This document shows positions 34,864 to 44,743 of a stretch of 50,216 nucleotides of DNA, piece after piece. The stretch's first letter is position 1; each line of letters opens with the position of its first letter. The DNA is taken from NCBI GenBank assembly GCA_964551455.1, contig CAZKDA010000004.1:1-50216 (forward strand). Reading direction: 5' to 3'. The DNA comes from JAHDHW01 sp964551455. GTDB taxonomy: Bacteria > Bacteroidota > Bacteroidia > Chitinophagales > Saprospiraceae. Below the pieces are notes generated by a model that saw only the letters and a list, made by a program, of their open reading frames with translations, was not told the origin of the DNA and ran no database searches. Made by a program: the position numbers and the translations under genes.

Positions 34864-35541
34864 ATGAAAACTTATTTAATCGTTCTCATGTTGTTGATTG
34901 CTTGCTTGCAGCTCCACGGGCAAGTAAAAAAAGGAGGATTTTTAATCGGTACTTCCTCTAATTTAATTGGCAGCCTGACACAGTTGAGAGGTGGTAGCGG
35001 TATTGGTTTCCAGTACGCTACCGATAAGGAAATCGTGATGACCACTTCTAATATTTCAGAGAGCAAATCGACAGTTACAGCTTTCAACTTCAGCCCTTAT
35101 GCCGGGATTATGGTTTCAAACATTACAATGGTAGGCCTCGGCGTTGGAGTGTTCCGCTATACAGAACAAATTGATAACTTACCAAAGACGGGGTCAACAA
35201 TCCTGAGTTTTACGCCCACCGTGCGCTTTTATTTCGACCATGCTGAAAAAATTACTGCCTTTGGGGAGCTGCGTCAGGGATTTTTATATACTGCCGATAT
35301 CGAAGACGATGAATCAACTGTTACTCCTTTTATCAATGCGAAATTTGGAGGCGCCTTTTTCCTCAACCCAAAAGTTTCACTCGACTTTTTTGCAGAATAT
35401 ACCTACAACTGGGATAGACAACAGGGGCGTATATTTTTATTCACTCCCGATCCGAATTCGCCAATACGCAAAATCAGGAAAACAGTCTTTGGTATTGGCT
35501 TTGGCCTGAGTATTTTTTTGCATTCAAAAAACGATGAATGA
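34864..35541 (+). CDS. Outer-membrane beta-barrel protein
   Basis: 225 aa. Signal peptide KTYLIVLMLLIACLQLHGQ. The rest is a run of amphipathic strands with aromatic girdles (GIGFQYATDKEIVMTTSN, TAFNFSPYAGIMVSNITMVG, LGVGVFRYTEQ, FTPTVRFYFDHAEKITAFGE) and a late strand VSLDFFAEYTYNW. The last strand FGIGFGLSIFL is followed by an unusual charged tail, so the C-terminal Phe rule is not strictly met. It probably has eight strands. The function is unknown. It shares leader block Y with the secreted repeat protein. Confidence 0.75.
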   Translation: MKTYLIVLMLLIACLQLHGQVKKGGFLIGTSSNLIGSLTQLRGGSGIGFQYATDKEIVMTTSNISESKSTVTAFNFSPYAGIMVSNITMVGLGVGVFRYTEQIDNLPKTGSTILSFTPTVRFYFDHAEKITAFGELRQGFLYTADIEDDESTVTPFINAKFGGAFFLNPKVSLDFFAEYTYNWDRQQGRIFLFTPDPNSPIRKIRKTVFGIGFGLSIFLHSKNDE

Positions 35542-35614
35542 TCGCAGGCGTTTTGTCGGCTTCCCATGCGTACCCGGCTAAGGATACACAATACACTGCC
35601 TAAAAAGAGAAGGG

Positions 35615-37414
35615 TCAATCATAATCCGGTTTGAGGTCGAAACGCTTACGCATTTCATCGATGAGCGGATTGACCTGGAGCATCTTGTCGTATTTTTCTT
35701 TTGTGGAAAGTATTTTCTTGGGTTTTATCCGCGCTTCTTCCGGTAACTTTTCCGGATCGATGAATATTTCCATGAGCAGATCGGGGCGCCCCAGTTGGTC
35801 GCGCAAAAACTGCATCAGGTCACCTTCCTGCTGCACCATTTCTTTAGCCATGACAGAGCCGACGGTCACTTTCACGGTATTTCCCTGAAGTTCCAGTTCG
35901 GCTTTGGAAATCGTAGTTCGGCTGGAGGGTGATTTGATCTGTTCGGCGTATTTATTCCAGGCTTCCTGGAATTGTTCGGGTGAAATCTCGGCTTCGGTCA
36001 CCGGGGTATCAACGTCTTCGTCATCGAGTTCTTTTTCCAGTTCTGAGAGATCAAGCAGTTTTGGCGTATCAAAACCGGTAGCAGTAGTGATCTGCTCCGA
36101 CTGGGATTGGGGTTCTGCCTTTTGAACTACTTTTTTGGGCATATCTTCCCTGACCACAGTTTGCGGCATGTCATTTTTTACAACTTTCTGCTTTGTAACT
36201 ATAGGTTCGTTTGTGTCAGGTGTTTTTTTTTCAGGAGCGGGAGCGGGCGGGTTCCCGGCGGTTGCAGCTACCGGAACATCGGCGGTTTGATTAGCCAGCT
36301 TGATAGCACGATGGATAAAGGTCATTTTTATCAAAGCCATTTCGACATGGAGCCGCTTGTTTCGCGCCATTTTGAAATTGACGTCGCATTCGTTGGCAAT
36401 ATTCAAAGCAGTCAGAATAAAAGACGCGGGCGTCAGTTGCGCCTGTTCTGAATAACGCTTTTTCAGGGTATCGCTCACCTCCAGTAACGAGAGTGTTTGC
36501 GGATCTTTGCAAACCAGCAGGTCGCGAAGTTGTTCCGAAAAGCCGTTGATAAAAATATCCGGTTCAAACCCTTTTTTTAAAATATCATCAAAGATCAGCA
36601 TCACCTCCGAAACCGATTCGATGAGCATGGCGTCAAGCACTTTGAAAAAATAATCGTAATCGAGTACATTCAGGTTTTCGATCACGTGTTCGTAAGTGAT
36701 GATCCGTCCGCTTTTTTCAGCAGGCACAGAACTGACTATCCGGTCGAAAATGGAAAGGGCATCCCGCAGCGCTCCGTCGGCTTTCTGTGCGATAATATGC
36801 AAAGCGTCTTTATCAGCCTGGATGTTTTCCTTTTCACAAATCTGCTGCAAATGCGCTACGATGTCAGCTACCTGTATCCTTCTGAAATCAAATATCTGGC
36901 ACCGCGAAAGGATGGTCGGGATGATCTTGTGTTTTTCCGTCGTCGCCAGGATAAAGATCGCGTAAGGCGGCGGCTCCTCAAGGGTTTTCAAAAAGGCATT
37001 GAAAGCCTGCGCGGATAACATGTGCACCTCGTCGATGATGAACACTTTGAATTTGCCCTGCTGGGGCTGGAAGCGAACCTGCTCGATCAAAGCCCGGATG
37101 TGGTCCACGCTGTTGTTGGAAGCGGCGTCGAGTTCGGTGATATTGAAAGAAGCATTTTCGTTGAACGACTTGCAGGAAGAACATTCGTTGCAGGCTTCGT
37201 GGTCGGCAGTAAGATTCTGGCAATTGAGTACTTTGGCGAGGATACGCGCACAGGTCGTTTTCCCTACTCCGCGCGGCCCGCAAAATAAAAAGGCATGAGC
37301 CAACTGTTCGTTTTGCAAAGCATTTTTCAGCGTTTGCGAAACGTGCGATTGACCCACCACTTCATCAAAGCGGACGGGGCGGTACTTGCGGGCGGAAACG
37401 ACAAAATTACTCAT
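35615..37414 (-). CDS. dnaX: DNA polymerase III subunit gamma/tau
   Basis: About 599 aa from the ATG giving MSNFVVSARKYRP; an ATG eight codons upstream is possible. The AAA+ clamp-loader domain has Walker A GPRGVGKTT (about 46), a four-Cys zinc module (CNECSSC, about 75), the DExx box FIIDEVHMLS (about 126), and a sensor 1 TEKHKIIPTILSRCQIFDFR. Domain III follows, with a Pro/Glu-rich linker and a C-terminal region that binds the polymerase. It loads the sliding clamp at the replication fork. I see no frameshift signal that would give a separate gamma. Confidence 0.95.
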   Translation of the reverse strand: MSNFVVSARKYRPVRFDEVVGQSHVSQTLKNALQNEQLAHAFLFCGPRGVGKTTCARILAKVLNCQNLTADHEACNECSSCKSFNENASFNITELDAASNNSVDHIRALIEQVRFQPQQGKFKVFIIDEVHMLSAQAFNAFLKTLEEPPPYAIFILATTEKHKIIPTILSRCQIFDFRRIQVADIVAHLQQICEKENIQADKDALHIIAQKADGALRDALSIFDRIVSSVPAEKSGRIITYEHVIENLNVLDYDYFFKVLDAMLIESVSEVMLIFDDILKKGFEPDIFINGFSEQLRDLLVCKDPQTLSLLEVSDTLKKRYSEQAQLTPASFILTALNIANECDVNFKMARNKRLHVEMALIKMTFIHRAIKLANQTADVPVAATAGNPPAPAPEKKTPDTNEPIVTKQKVVKNDMPQTVVREDMPKKVVQKAEPQSQSEQITTATGFDTPKLLDLSELEKELDDEDVDTPVTEAEISPEQFQEAWNKYAEQIKSPSSRTTISKAELELQGNTVKVTVGSVMAKEMVQQEGDLMQFLRDQLGRPDLLMEIFIDPEKLPEEARIKPKKILSTKEKYDKMLQVNPLIDEMRKRFDLKPDYD

Positions 37415-37538
37415 GCTGATTGCTCGATGTGTAAGCATTTTTGAAGTTTCAAAGTTACAAAATTAACCGCTGGTAAAGGTCATCCCTGCTCCTGATTTTT
37501 AAAATTGTTCAAATCAAAACTGTATTTAAACCTGCTGG

Positions 37539-37568
37539 TTTGGAATCGGGTTGAAATTTATAACTTGC
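37539..37568 (+). promoter_or_regulatory. Candidate nadE promoter
   Basis: TTTG (37539-37542) and, 18 nt later, TAACTTGC (37561-37568), which agrees with TAnnTTTG at six of eight positions. It lies just before the start codon, leaving a leader of about 15-20 nt. Confidence 0.35.
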
Positions 37569-37590
37569 GCACTAAATATTTTCCAAGATC

Positions 37591-39228
37591 ATGAAAATTG
37601 CAATAGCACAACTGAACTATCACATCGGCAATTTTGAAGGCAATGTGGCCAAAATGCTGCGTGCTGTCGAAACAGCAAAAGAAAGCGGCGCTGACCTGGT
37701 TTGTTTCAGTGAGTTGTCAACCTGCGGGTATCCTTCCAGGGATTTTTTGGAATTCCATGATTTCATCAGGCGATCGGAGGAGGCGGTAAATACCCTTGCA
37801 AAAGCAGCCAGGGATATTGCCGTGGTAGTCGGCTCCCCCACGGTAAACCCGGTCGTGGAAGGCAAAGACCTGTTCAACTCCGCTTATTTCCTCGCCGATG
37901 GCAAAGTGATCCGGGTGCAACACAAGGCTTTGCTACCCACTTATGACGTTTTCGATGAATACCGCTACTTTGAGCCTGGCGACGAGTTCAAGGTGGTGAA
38001 ATTCAAAGGCAAACGAATCGCCCTCACGATTTGCGAAGACATTTGGAACATTGGCAATGAAAATCCGCTTTACACCATCTGCCCGATGGATGAACTGATG
38101 CCGCAAAAACCGGATCTCATCCTCAATTTGTCAGCTTCGCCTTTCAGCTACGAACAGGCCAGGACTCGCATCCATGTGGTTAGGGAAAATGTAAAACGCT
38201 ACGGCATTCCGATGTTTTATGTCAATCATTGCGGCGCCCAGACGGAGCTGATCTTCGATGGCGGTTCGCTGGTGATGTCGCCCAACGGGAATATCCACGA
38301 CGAGTTGCCCTACTTCGAGGAATGTATCAAAACCTACGATCTGGAAGCAGTGATGAAAGGCGAAAGATCGAACGAGCAGCCGAAGGACAAAATGACGCTG
38401 ATCCACAACGCCATCGTTTTGGGTATCCGGGATTATTTCGGAAAGTTGGGTTTTAAAAGCGCCATACTCGGTTTGTCGGGCGGAATAGATTCTGCGGTCA
38501 GCACTGTGCTGGCAGTCCGTGCGCTGGGAATGGAAAATGTCCGGGTTGTGCTGATGCCTTCGCAGTATTCGTCGGAACATTCGGTAAGCGATGCCAGGAA
38601 GCTCGCCGAAAATCTCGGAATCGTTTACGACATTATTCCGATTAAGGAAACTTACGAAACTTACCTGAAAATGCTGGCGCCGCAATTTGAAACACTGCCT
38701 TTCAATATTGCCGAAGAAAACATCCAGGCGCGGATACGCGGAATGATCCTGATGGCGATGTCCAACAAATTTGGCCACATTGTTTTGAACACTTCCAACA
38801 AGAGTGAAGCAGCCGTTGGTTACGGAACCCTTTACGGCGATATGTGTGGTGGCCTCTCCGTGATTGGCGATGTGTATAAAACCGAAACCTACGAATTGGC
38901 AAATTTTATTAATAAAGACGGGGAAATCATTCCGCAGAATACCATCACCAAACCGCCCTCCGCTGAATTGCGACCCAACCAGAAGGACAGTGACAGCCTG
39001 CCGGATTACGAAATCCTCGACCAGGTTTTGTATCAATACATCGAAAAACGACAGGGACCGAAAGAGCTTGTGGCAATGGGTTTTGATGAAAAGCTGGTAG
39101 CCCGCATCCTCCGCCTGGTCAATATCAACGAATTCAAAAGGTACCAAACCGCTCCCACGCTCCGCATATCTCCCAAAGCATTCGGCATGGGACGGCGGAT
39201 GCCGATCGTCGGGAAATATCTTTCCTGA
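37591..39228 (+). CDS. nadE: Glutamine-dependent NAD+ synthetase
   Basis: 545 aa with two domains. Residues 1-250 form a nitrilase-type glutaminase (Glu in FSELSTCGYP, Lys in HKALLPTYDVFDEYRY, Cys in LTICEDIWN) that supplies ammonia. From about 275 to 545 is the synthetase with the ATP loop GLSGGIDSAVS (about 294-304), KSEAAVGYGTLYGDMCGGLS and the C-terminal RTAPTLR-like QTAPTLRISPKAFG. It makes NAD+ from nicotinate adenine dinucleotide, the last step of the pathway in which NadC acts. Nothing unusual is seen. Confidence 0.95.
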   Translation: MKIAIAQLNYHIGNFEGNVAKMLRAVETAKESGADLVCFSELSTCGYPSRDFLEFHDFIRRSEEAVNTLAKAARDIAVVVGSPTVNPVVEGKDLFNSAYFLADGKVIRVQHKALLPTYDVFDEYRYFEPGDEFKVVKFKGKRIALTICEDIWNIGNENPLYTICPMDELMPQKPDLILNLSASPFSYEQARTRIHVVRENVKRYGIPMFYVNHCGAQTELIFDGGSLVMSPNGNIHDELPYFEECIKTYDLEAVMKGERSNEQPKDKMTLIHNAIVLGIRDYFGKLGFKSAILGLSGGIDSAVSTVLAVRALGMENVRVVLMPSQYSSEHSVSDARKLAENLGIVYDIIPIKETYETYLKMLAPQFETLPFNIAEENIQARIRGMILMAMSNKFGHIVLNTSNKSEAAVGYGTLYGDMCGGLSVIGDVYKTETYELANFINKDGEIIPQNTITKPPSAELRPNQKDSDSLPDYEILDQVLYQYIEKRQGPKELVAMGFDEKLVARILRLVNINEFKRYQTAPTLRISPKAFGMGRRMPIVGKYLS

Positions 39229-39333
39229 GAATTATGGAAGTTTTTTAAGGTTATGTTCAATGGCTTGCAAAATACGGTGCATGAATTCGGTATTTTTACC
39301 ACAAGCTATTTTTTTAAACAAAACAGATGACGT

Positions 39334-41022
39334 ATGAAAACTTTATGCTTCCTCGCAGCTTTTTTCAGTATTTTGACGACTTCCTGGGGTCAGAATTTAC
39401 CCAATGGATTTTTTAATGACGTTTCAACAATACCCTGTCCCTTTGATTCAACTCAAACGATCAACCACCCCGACCACTGGCTAATTTATCAAACAGTGGA
39501 TGATAAATGGGATGGAGAGATCGACAGCACCCGATGTATCGGCGTCGAAGTAGCAGGAAACGACCTTGAAATCGATCTCGGCCAAATTGACCCGGCGAAG
39601 TCATTTTTTGTAAAATGCCTGTTGGATGACGACAATAAAATTTTATTGGAACCAGATAATCTGTACAATATTTTTTTCTATTTCAGAAAAAGTGAAGGCG
39701 TTTCGTTAAACTTAAATGAAGATTGCGAAAATGATCTTTGCACTGGACTGATCTTCGGCATCGAAATCCCCAATAGCACAAATACCGGAAAGGTGTTGCG
39801 AATGCACCAGACAACGGCTACGCAATTCTCAACTTCTGGCATTGCTAGTATTTGTTTTGCCACCGAAAAATTTGAAGAAAATTATCTCAAAGAAATTGTC
39901 CTCAAAGTAACACTTTCTAATCAGGATATTGAAGAAGAATGGATAAGACTCAGACGAACTTACATGATGGAAAATTATACATGGGGCGATGATTTCAGGA
40001 TTTATGATTTGCCGATTAATGAAAATTTATACGATGGACCCACCTACAATGCAGGATTTTATGACTTTTCAATATATTCTGGAAGTGGTTTGATCATGTA
40101 CAACGACACTACATATCCAAGTCCTCAAAATTTGTCTTACGTCGAGGCACATCTTGTGGAAAATAAACCGACACAGGAGACGATAAATTTTTTCATCTAC
40201 GATTATGAAACATTGGTATATCAATCATTTTCCGAACTAAGAGCAGGATTAGTGGAAGGAAGCGACTCCTTGCGGCACGTCCTCAACCTGATCAACAACG
40301 GAGGTACTATTTGTATGAGTGATGTGATCGATTTTGCATTCAATGGCTCTACTCATTATGTGCATCAGGGAGGCACTGTTGATTTTCATGGTACTACTTC
40401 GTGCATGATCTTTAAAAATGGCGGGACTTTGAACGTTGCGGAAAATACAACTTTTTATTATGGAAACGGCGGCGAAGGCATGCTGGCAATATGCAATGGC
40501 AGCACGATCAATATCGCAAAAGGCGGAGCGCTGGAAATCGACAACCACATGGTTTTGAAAAATTGCAGTACAGATCAAGACCCTCAGATATTTATGGAAC
40601 TCAACCCGGGCTGCACCCTGCGTTTTGCTGAAAATGCCAGGCTTTCCAATATGAGCGGCGACCCTTCATTGAAGCTCAATATTTACATGAACGGCGGTGT
40701 TTTGGAAGACCACTTGCTCACCGCTGCCGAACGTCAACTGATCAATAGAATTTACCCGGAACCTGATGCCCGAAATAACCTGACATTCTCACCAAATCCC
40801 ACAGATGGACGCTTCATTGTCTCTATGATCCTGGCAAATGAAGATGTAATGGTTTGTAAAATATTTGATCTGAACGGTCGGCTTGTCCGCACTTTAAAAG
40901 TAAATACAGAAAAAGGTTACAATGAAATTGCCATAGACCTGCACGACCTTCAGAGCGGCATGTATTTCTTAAAGCTGGATTCGGGCGAACTGAATGTCTG
41001 TGAGAAGCTGATGAAGCTATAA
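39334..41022 (+). CDS. Secreted T9SS cargo with beta-helix-like region
   Basis: 562 aa. Signal peptide LCFLAAFFSILTTSWGQ. The N-terminal third (about 20-215) has a beta-sandwich look with several Asp and Cys residues. From about 320 to 460 the sequence is short, repetitive strands (GGTVDFHG, FKNGGTLNVAENTTFYYGNG, CNGSTINIAKGGALEIDNHM), typical of a right-handed beta-helix. The last 80 residues are a type A sorting domain (LTFSPNPTDGRFIVSMI to NVCEKLMKL). It should be secreted by Sec and then by T9SS. No catalytic residues are recognisable, so I do not assign an activity. Confidence 0.8.
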   Translation: MKTLCFLAAFFSILTTSWGQNLPNGFFNDVSTIPCPFDSTQTINHPDHWLIYQTVDDKWDGEIDSTRCIGVEVAGNDLEIDLGQIDPAKSFFVKCLLDDDNKILLEPDNLYNIFFYFRKSEGVSLNLNEDCENDLCTGLIFGIEIPNSTNTGKVLRMHQTTATQFSTSGIASICFATEKFEENYLKEIVLKVTLSNQDIEEEWIRLRRTYMMENYTWGDDFRIYDLPINENLYDGPTYNAGFYDFSIYSGSGLIMYNDTTYPSPQNLSYVEAHLVENKPTQETINFFIYDYETLVYQSFSELRAGLVEGSDSLRHVLNLINNGGTICMSDVIDFAFNGSTHYVHQGGTVDFHGTTSCMIFKNGGTLNVAENTTFYYGNGGEGMLAICNGSTINIAKGGALEIDNHMVLKNCSTDQDPQIFMELNPGCTLRFAENARLSNMSGDPSLKLNIYMNGGVLEDHLLTAAERQLINRIYPEPDARNNLTFSPNPTDGRFIVSMILANEDVMVCKIFDLNGRLVRTLKVNTEKGYNEIAIDLHDLQSGMYFLKLDSGELNVCEKLMKL

Positions 41023-41027
41023 ATCAA

Positions 41028-41063
41028 AAAACCCCTTCCGCAAGATGCAGAAGGGGTTTTTTT
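41028..41063. terminator. Bidirectional rho-independent terminator
   Basis: Stem AAAACCCCTTC/GAAGGGGTTTT (41028-41038 with 41050-41060) with a T run on the right and an A run on the left, between convergent genes. Confidence 0.9.
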
Positions 41064-41080
41064 GTTCTCCCGAAGTTCAT

Positions 41081-41428
41081 TTACTTTTTATTCAACCGCT
41101 GGGTTGTGATGACTTTATTGTCAAAATCCAGCATCTGGATCAGGTACATTCCGGTAGGCAATTCGGAGATTTCATATTTCCCGCCTTCACTCACCATGAA
41201 ACTTTTCATTTTTCTCCCCACGACATTAAACACGATCAATTGCTTGACATCATCCGAATTGGACAATCCGATATAATCATCAGCGGGATTCGGAAAAACC
41301 GATATGTTCTTTTTTGAATTTAATTGAGCGAAGATTTGGTCTTCCTGCGGCTCAGTCTGCGAATTTTGTGCAAAAATCGCGGTGGTAAAAAACAGGGAAA
41401 ATAAAATGAGTAGTAAATTTTTCTTCAT
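41081..41428 (-). CDS. Small secreted protein consisting of little but a T9SS sorting domain
   Basis: 115 aa. A signal peptide (KKNLLLILFSLFFTTAIFAQ) is followed by only about 20 acidic residues and then a full type A sorting domain (ISVFPNPADDYIGLSN to VITTQRLNKK). The usual cargo is missing. Either the cargo was lost or the short domain acts by itself, for example as a competitor or binding partner of sortase. The gene is intact, with its own start and a terminator downstream. Confidence 0.85.
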   Translation of the reverse strand: MKKNLLLILFSLFFTTAIFAQNSQTEPQEDQIFAQLNSKKNISVFPNPADDYIGLSNSDDVKQLIVFNVVGRKMKSFMVSEGGKYEISELPTGMYLIQMLDFDNKVITTQRLNKK

Positions 41429-41691
41429 GCCAAAATGTTTTCCGGATTGTCGTTATTCTTAACTGCTACAAATTAAGCCATTAATATAAACAATACAAGA
41501 TTCAGGCAGAATGTTTAAATGTTTCTTAACACCTGGCAAACAATAATTGTATCGCCGGAGTAAAGTTGCAGCACCAAAAATTGCTCCAACTTCTCTGATT
41601 TGAGTATGATATTTCAAATTCGCCAACTTACACAGAAGCCATAAAAAACGGAACACAACAACCGGGTTTCACCACTTTTTTTAGCGCTTGT

Positions 41692-43614
41692 TTACAAAAG
41701 TGAATTGAAATACTCAATGAATTCGCTGATCTCCATCGTTCCTTTGTCGCCTTCTCCCTGCCTGCGTACCGACACTTTTCCCGATTCGGCTTCCTGCTCA
41801 CCGACGATCAGCATCAGCGGTATTTTCTTGACTTCCGTGTCGCGTATTTTTTTTCCAATTTTTTCCGAACGGTCATCGATGATGCCGCGAATGTTGTGCA
41901 AGGCAAGTTGCTGTTCTACTTTTTTAGCATAATCGTTAAAGCGGTCGCTGATGGGCAAAATGGCAAATTGTTCAGGGGTTAACCAAAGCGGAAACTTGCC
42001 CGAAGTATGCTCGATCAAAATGCTGATAAAACGTTCCAGTGACCCGAACGGGGCGCGATGGATCATCACCGGCTGGTGGGGTTGGTTGTCGGCGCCGATG
42101 TATTCCAGCCCGAATCGTTCCGGGAGGTTATAATCGACCTGGATAGTACCCAACTGCCATGAACGCCCCAGGGCATCTTTTATCATAAAATCGAGTTTCG
42201 GGCCATAGAAAGCCGCCTCGCCGATGACCGTTGTGGTTGGCAATCCTGCTTCCCGGGTCGCTTCAATGATCGCGGCTTCCGCTTTCTCCCAATTCTCGTC
42301 GGCGCCGATATATTTTTCAGGTTTTGCAGGGTCGCGAAGCGAGATTTGAGCGGTAAACTCTTCGAAGCCCATTTTAGCCAAAACGGTTGTAGTCAGATCC
42401 AATACATTCAGAAACTCTTCTTTCACCTGATCAGGCGTACAATAAATATGCGCATCATCCTGCGTGAATCCGCGAACCCTCGAAAGCCCGTGCAATTCCC
42501 CGCTTTGCTCATAGCGATAAACCGTTCCGAACTCGGCAATCCGCAATGGCAGATCGCGATAGGAGTGGGGCCGGTTGGCGTATATTTCACAATGATGCGG
42601 GCAATTCATTGGCTTTAACAAAAACACTTCACCCTCGCGGGGCGTGTGGATCGGACGGAAGCTGTCTTCGGCATATTTTTCAAAATGGCCGGAAGTCACG
42701 TAGAGTTCTTTTTTACCGATGTGGGGAGTAGTCACCAGTTGATAGCCGCGCTTTTCCTGTTCTGTTCTCAGGTAGTTCATGAGCTTGTCGCGAAGCAGAT
42801 TGCCTTTCGGCAACCAGATCGGTAGCCCCAGGCCAACTCGTTCGGAAAACATAAACAGTTCCAGTTCGGCACCGATTTTTCTGTGGTCACGCCTTTTGGC
42901 TTCTTCGAGCATCTGGAGATAATCGGTCAGGTCTTTTTGTTTTGGAAAAGTGATGCCGTAAAGTCGTGTCAACTGCTGGCGGTTTTCATCTCCTTGCCAG
43001 TAAGCTCCGGCAATATTCATCATTTTGACGGCTTTGATCTTCCCGGTATCAGGCAGGTGCGGGCCTTTGCATAGGTCAATGAAATTGCCCTGCTGGTATA
43101 GCGTGAGAGCTTCATCTGCATCGCGTTTTTCGATCAGCTCAATTTTATATTCATCACCTTTTTCACTGAAAAAGCTGAGTGCATCTTCCCGCGAAATGGG
43201 TTTTCGGATATACTGATTTTTTTCCCTGGCCAGTTCCAGCATTTTCTGCTCTATTCTTTCAAAATCATCGGAGGATATCTGGTGGCCGCCCGGATCGACG
43301 TCGTAATAAAAACCATTTTCAGTGGCCGGACCTGTGCCGAATTTAATGCCTGGATAAACCGCCTCGAGGGCTTCAGCCATGAGGTGCGCGGATGAATGCC
43401 AGAACGCAAATCTCCCGTCCTTATCTTCCCAGGTGTTCAATTTCAGATTAGCATCCGATCCGATCGGTCGCGTTAGATCCCATACCTCACCGTTTACTGT
43501 CGCGGAAAGCACGTTCCTGGCAAGACCTTCACTGATAGATTGGGCTATTTCAAGTGCAGTGATTCCTTTTTTATATTCTCTGACATTCCCGTCGGGGAAG
43601 GTAATTTTTATCAT
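41692..43614 (-). CDS. thrS: Threonyl-tRNA synthetase
   Basis: 640 aa, the usual length. It has the N-terminal TGS domain (ITFPDGNVREYKKGITALEI), the second editing domain with HSSAHLMAEALEAVYPG (His and Cys of the editing site are in HSSAH and CKGPH), the class II catalytic core with Zn-binding Cys in MNCPHHCEIY, and the late His in HRAPFGSLERF. An anticodon-binding domain follows at about 540-640 (FAILPISDRFNDYAKKV). It charges tRNA-Thr and clears Ser-tRNA-Thr. The start codon is clear, and the 331-bp region to the left of the start holds no evident leader peptide. Confidence 0.97.
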   Translation of the reverse strand: MIKITFPDGNVREYKKGITALEIAQSISEGLARNVLSATVNGEVWDLTRPIGSDANLKLNTWEDKDGRFAFWHSSAHLMAEALEAVYPGIKFGTGPATENGFYYDVDPGGHQISSDDFERIEQKMLELAREKNQYIRKPISREDALSFFSEKGDEYKIELIEKRDADEALTLYQQGNFIDLCKGPHLPDTGKIKAVKMMNIAGAYWQGDENRQQLTRLYGITFPKQKDLTDYLQMLEEAKRRDHRKIGAELELFMFSERVGLGLPIWLPKGNLLRDKLMNYLRTEQEKRGYQLVTTPHIGKKELYVTSGHFEKYAEDSFRPIHTPREGEVFLLKPMNCPHHCEIYANRPHSYRDLPLRIAEFGTVYRYEQSGELHGLSRVRGFTQDDAHIYCTPDQVKEEFLNVLDLTTTVLAKMGFEEFTAQISLRDPAKPEKYIGADENWEKAEAAIIEATREAGLPTTTVIGEAAFYGPKLDFMIKDALGRSWQLGTIQVDYNLPERFGLEYIGADNQPHQPVMIHRAPFGSLERFISILIEHTSGKFPLWLTPEQFAILPISDRFNDYAKKVEQQLALHNIRGIIDDRSEKIGKKIRDTEVKKIPLMLIVGEQEAESGKVSVRRQGEGDKGTMEISEFIEYFNSLL

Positions 43615-43945
43615 TGTTTTAATATTAAAATTTGAGGGTTGTTCAAAATAATTTTAGTTGATGGGGGGATTAAGTTATGACTAGAAACCAGCAACTAGCA
43701 ACTTTCCAACCCAACCATCGAACTCGTCCCTGAATTGATCTACGCGATCAAAAAGCGAAAAGTTTAAAACCGGTGGCGAAATTACTATTTTTTAAAAAGT
43801 TTGTATCATTTTTTAATTTCTCCGGCATTGTAGAAAACAGATTTCCATACAACCAAAATTTATAACAAGTGTTACTGAAATTATAGTTGTAATATTTATC
43901 AAAATAACAGCCTGCCGGCTATTTTAAACCTGAAAAACTATCATC
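43615..43945. other. 331-bp divergent intergenic region between thrS and pirin
   Basis: This should hold the promoters of both genes. I see no T-box (not expected outside Firmicutes), no riboswitch and no RNA gene. The direct repeat AACCAGCAACTAGCAACT (about 43686-43703) recalls TACAAGTTGCTAGTTAGC near 49402 in reverse, and may be a minor dispersed motif. The right half is very AT-rich, and no confident promoter could be picked. Confidence 0.35.
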
Positions 43946-44719
43946 ATGGCAATTCAAATAATACCCAAATCAAAACAAGCCTCCGGCCAGTTTAACGGCG
44001 GCCAGATCATCGAAAATAAGCCGATCGGCTTTCCGCAGGATGGCGGCGAAATCAGACCTTACTCCAACCTATTTTATTGGGCCTATGCCGAAGCCGTTGA
44101 AGAAAGCACTATTGGTCTGCACCCGCATCAGGGCTTCGAGATCATGTCTTTTGTGCTGAAAGGCGCTATCAGGCATTATGATACACAACTCCGAGAATGG
44201 CGGCGACTGGAGGCCGGAGACGCGCAGATCATCCGCGCCGGCAACGGGATCAGCCACGCGGAACACCTAGAAAAAAATGCAGCGATCTTCCAGATCTGGT
44301 TCGATCCGAACCTTGGCAAAACGCTCGAAATCCCTGCCTCCTACGATGATTATAAATCTTCTGTTTTCCCGATTGTCGAAAAAAATAATATCCGTACGAA
44401 AGTCTTCACCGGACAAGATTCTCCGTTTCAATTGGACACGGATGGGCTTGAGATCACGGAACGTTATTTTAAAAATGGCAGCTACGAATTGCCACTCGAT
44501 GAAGATAGCATTCATTCCGTGTATCTCCTGAGCGGCGCATTAACACTGAATGGTCAGCCGGTGGCTCAGGATGATTTTGTAAAAATAACTGACCTGCCTT
44601 CATTGAATATTGAAAGCACTGCCGACTCCAAAATTTTTATGGTCTCGTCGCCAAAAGATGTTCCATACAAAACCTATGGAGAACTGATGCAGGAAAGAAT
44701 GTCCCGGAGATCAATGTAA
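43946..44719 (+). CDS. Pirin family protein
   Basis: 257 aa, two cupin-like beta-barrels. The N-terminal barrel has LHPHQGFEIMSFVLKGAIRH, with His residues that bind the metal (HPHQGFE), and MSAGNGI-like RAGNGISHAEHLEKN, matching pirin. The C-terminal barrel is present in weaker form (DEDSIHSVYLLSGALTLNGQ). Pirins bind Fe(II) and some have quercetinase activity; the role of this one is unknown. It is a single gene, convergent with the TlpA gene. Confidence 0.88.
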   Translation: MAIQIIPKSKQASGQFNGGQIIENKPIGFPQDGGEIRPYSNLFYWAYAEAVEESTIGLHPHQGFEIMSFVLKGAIRHYDTQLREWRRLEAGDAQIIRAGNGISHAEHLEKNAAIFQIWFDPNLGKTLEIPASYDDYKSSVFPIVEKNNIRTKVFTGQDSPFQLDTDGLEITERYFKNGSYELPLDEDSIHSVYLLSGALTLNGQPVAQDDFVKITDLPSLNIESTADSKIFMVSSPKDVPYKTYGELMQERMSRRSM

Positions 44720-44743
44720 AATGCTTTCCCGGCAGGCAGTAGC

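Noticed and set aside
38131..39147. 338-aa open frame antisense to nadE
   Set aside because: A shadow of a well-identified enzyme; no recognisable domain and a composition typical of antisense frames.
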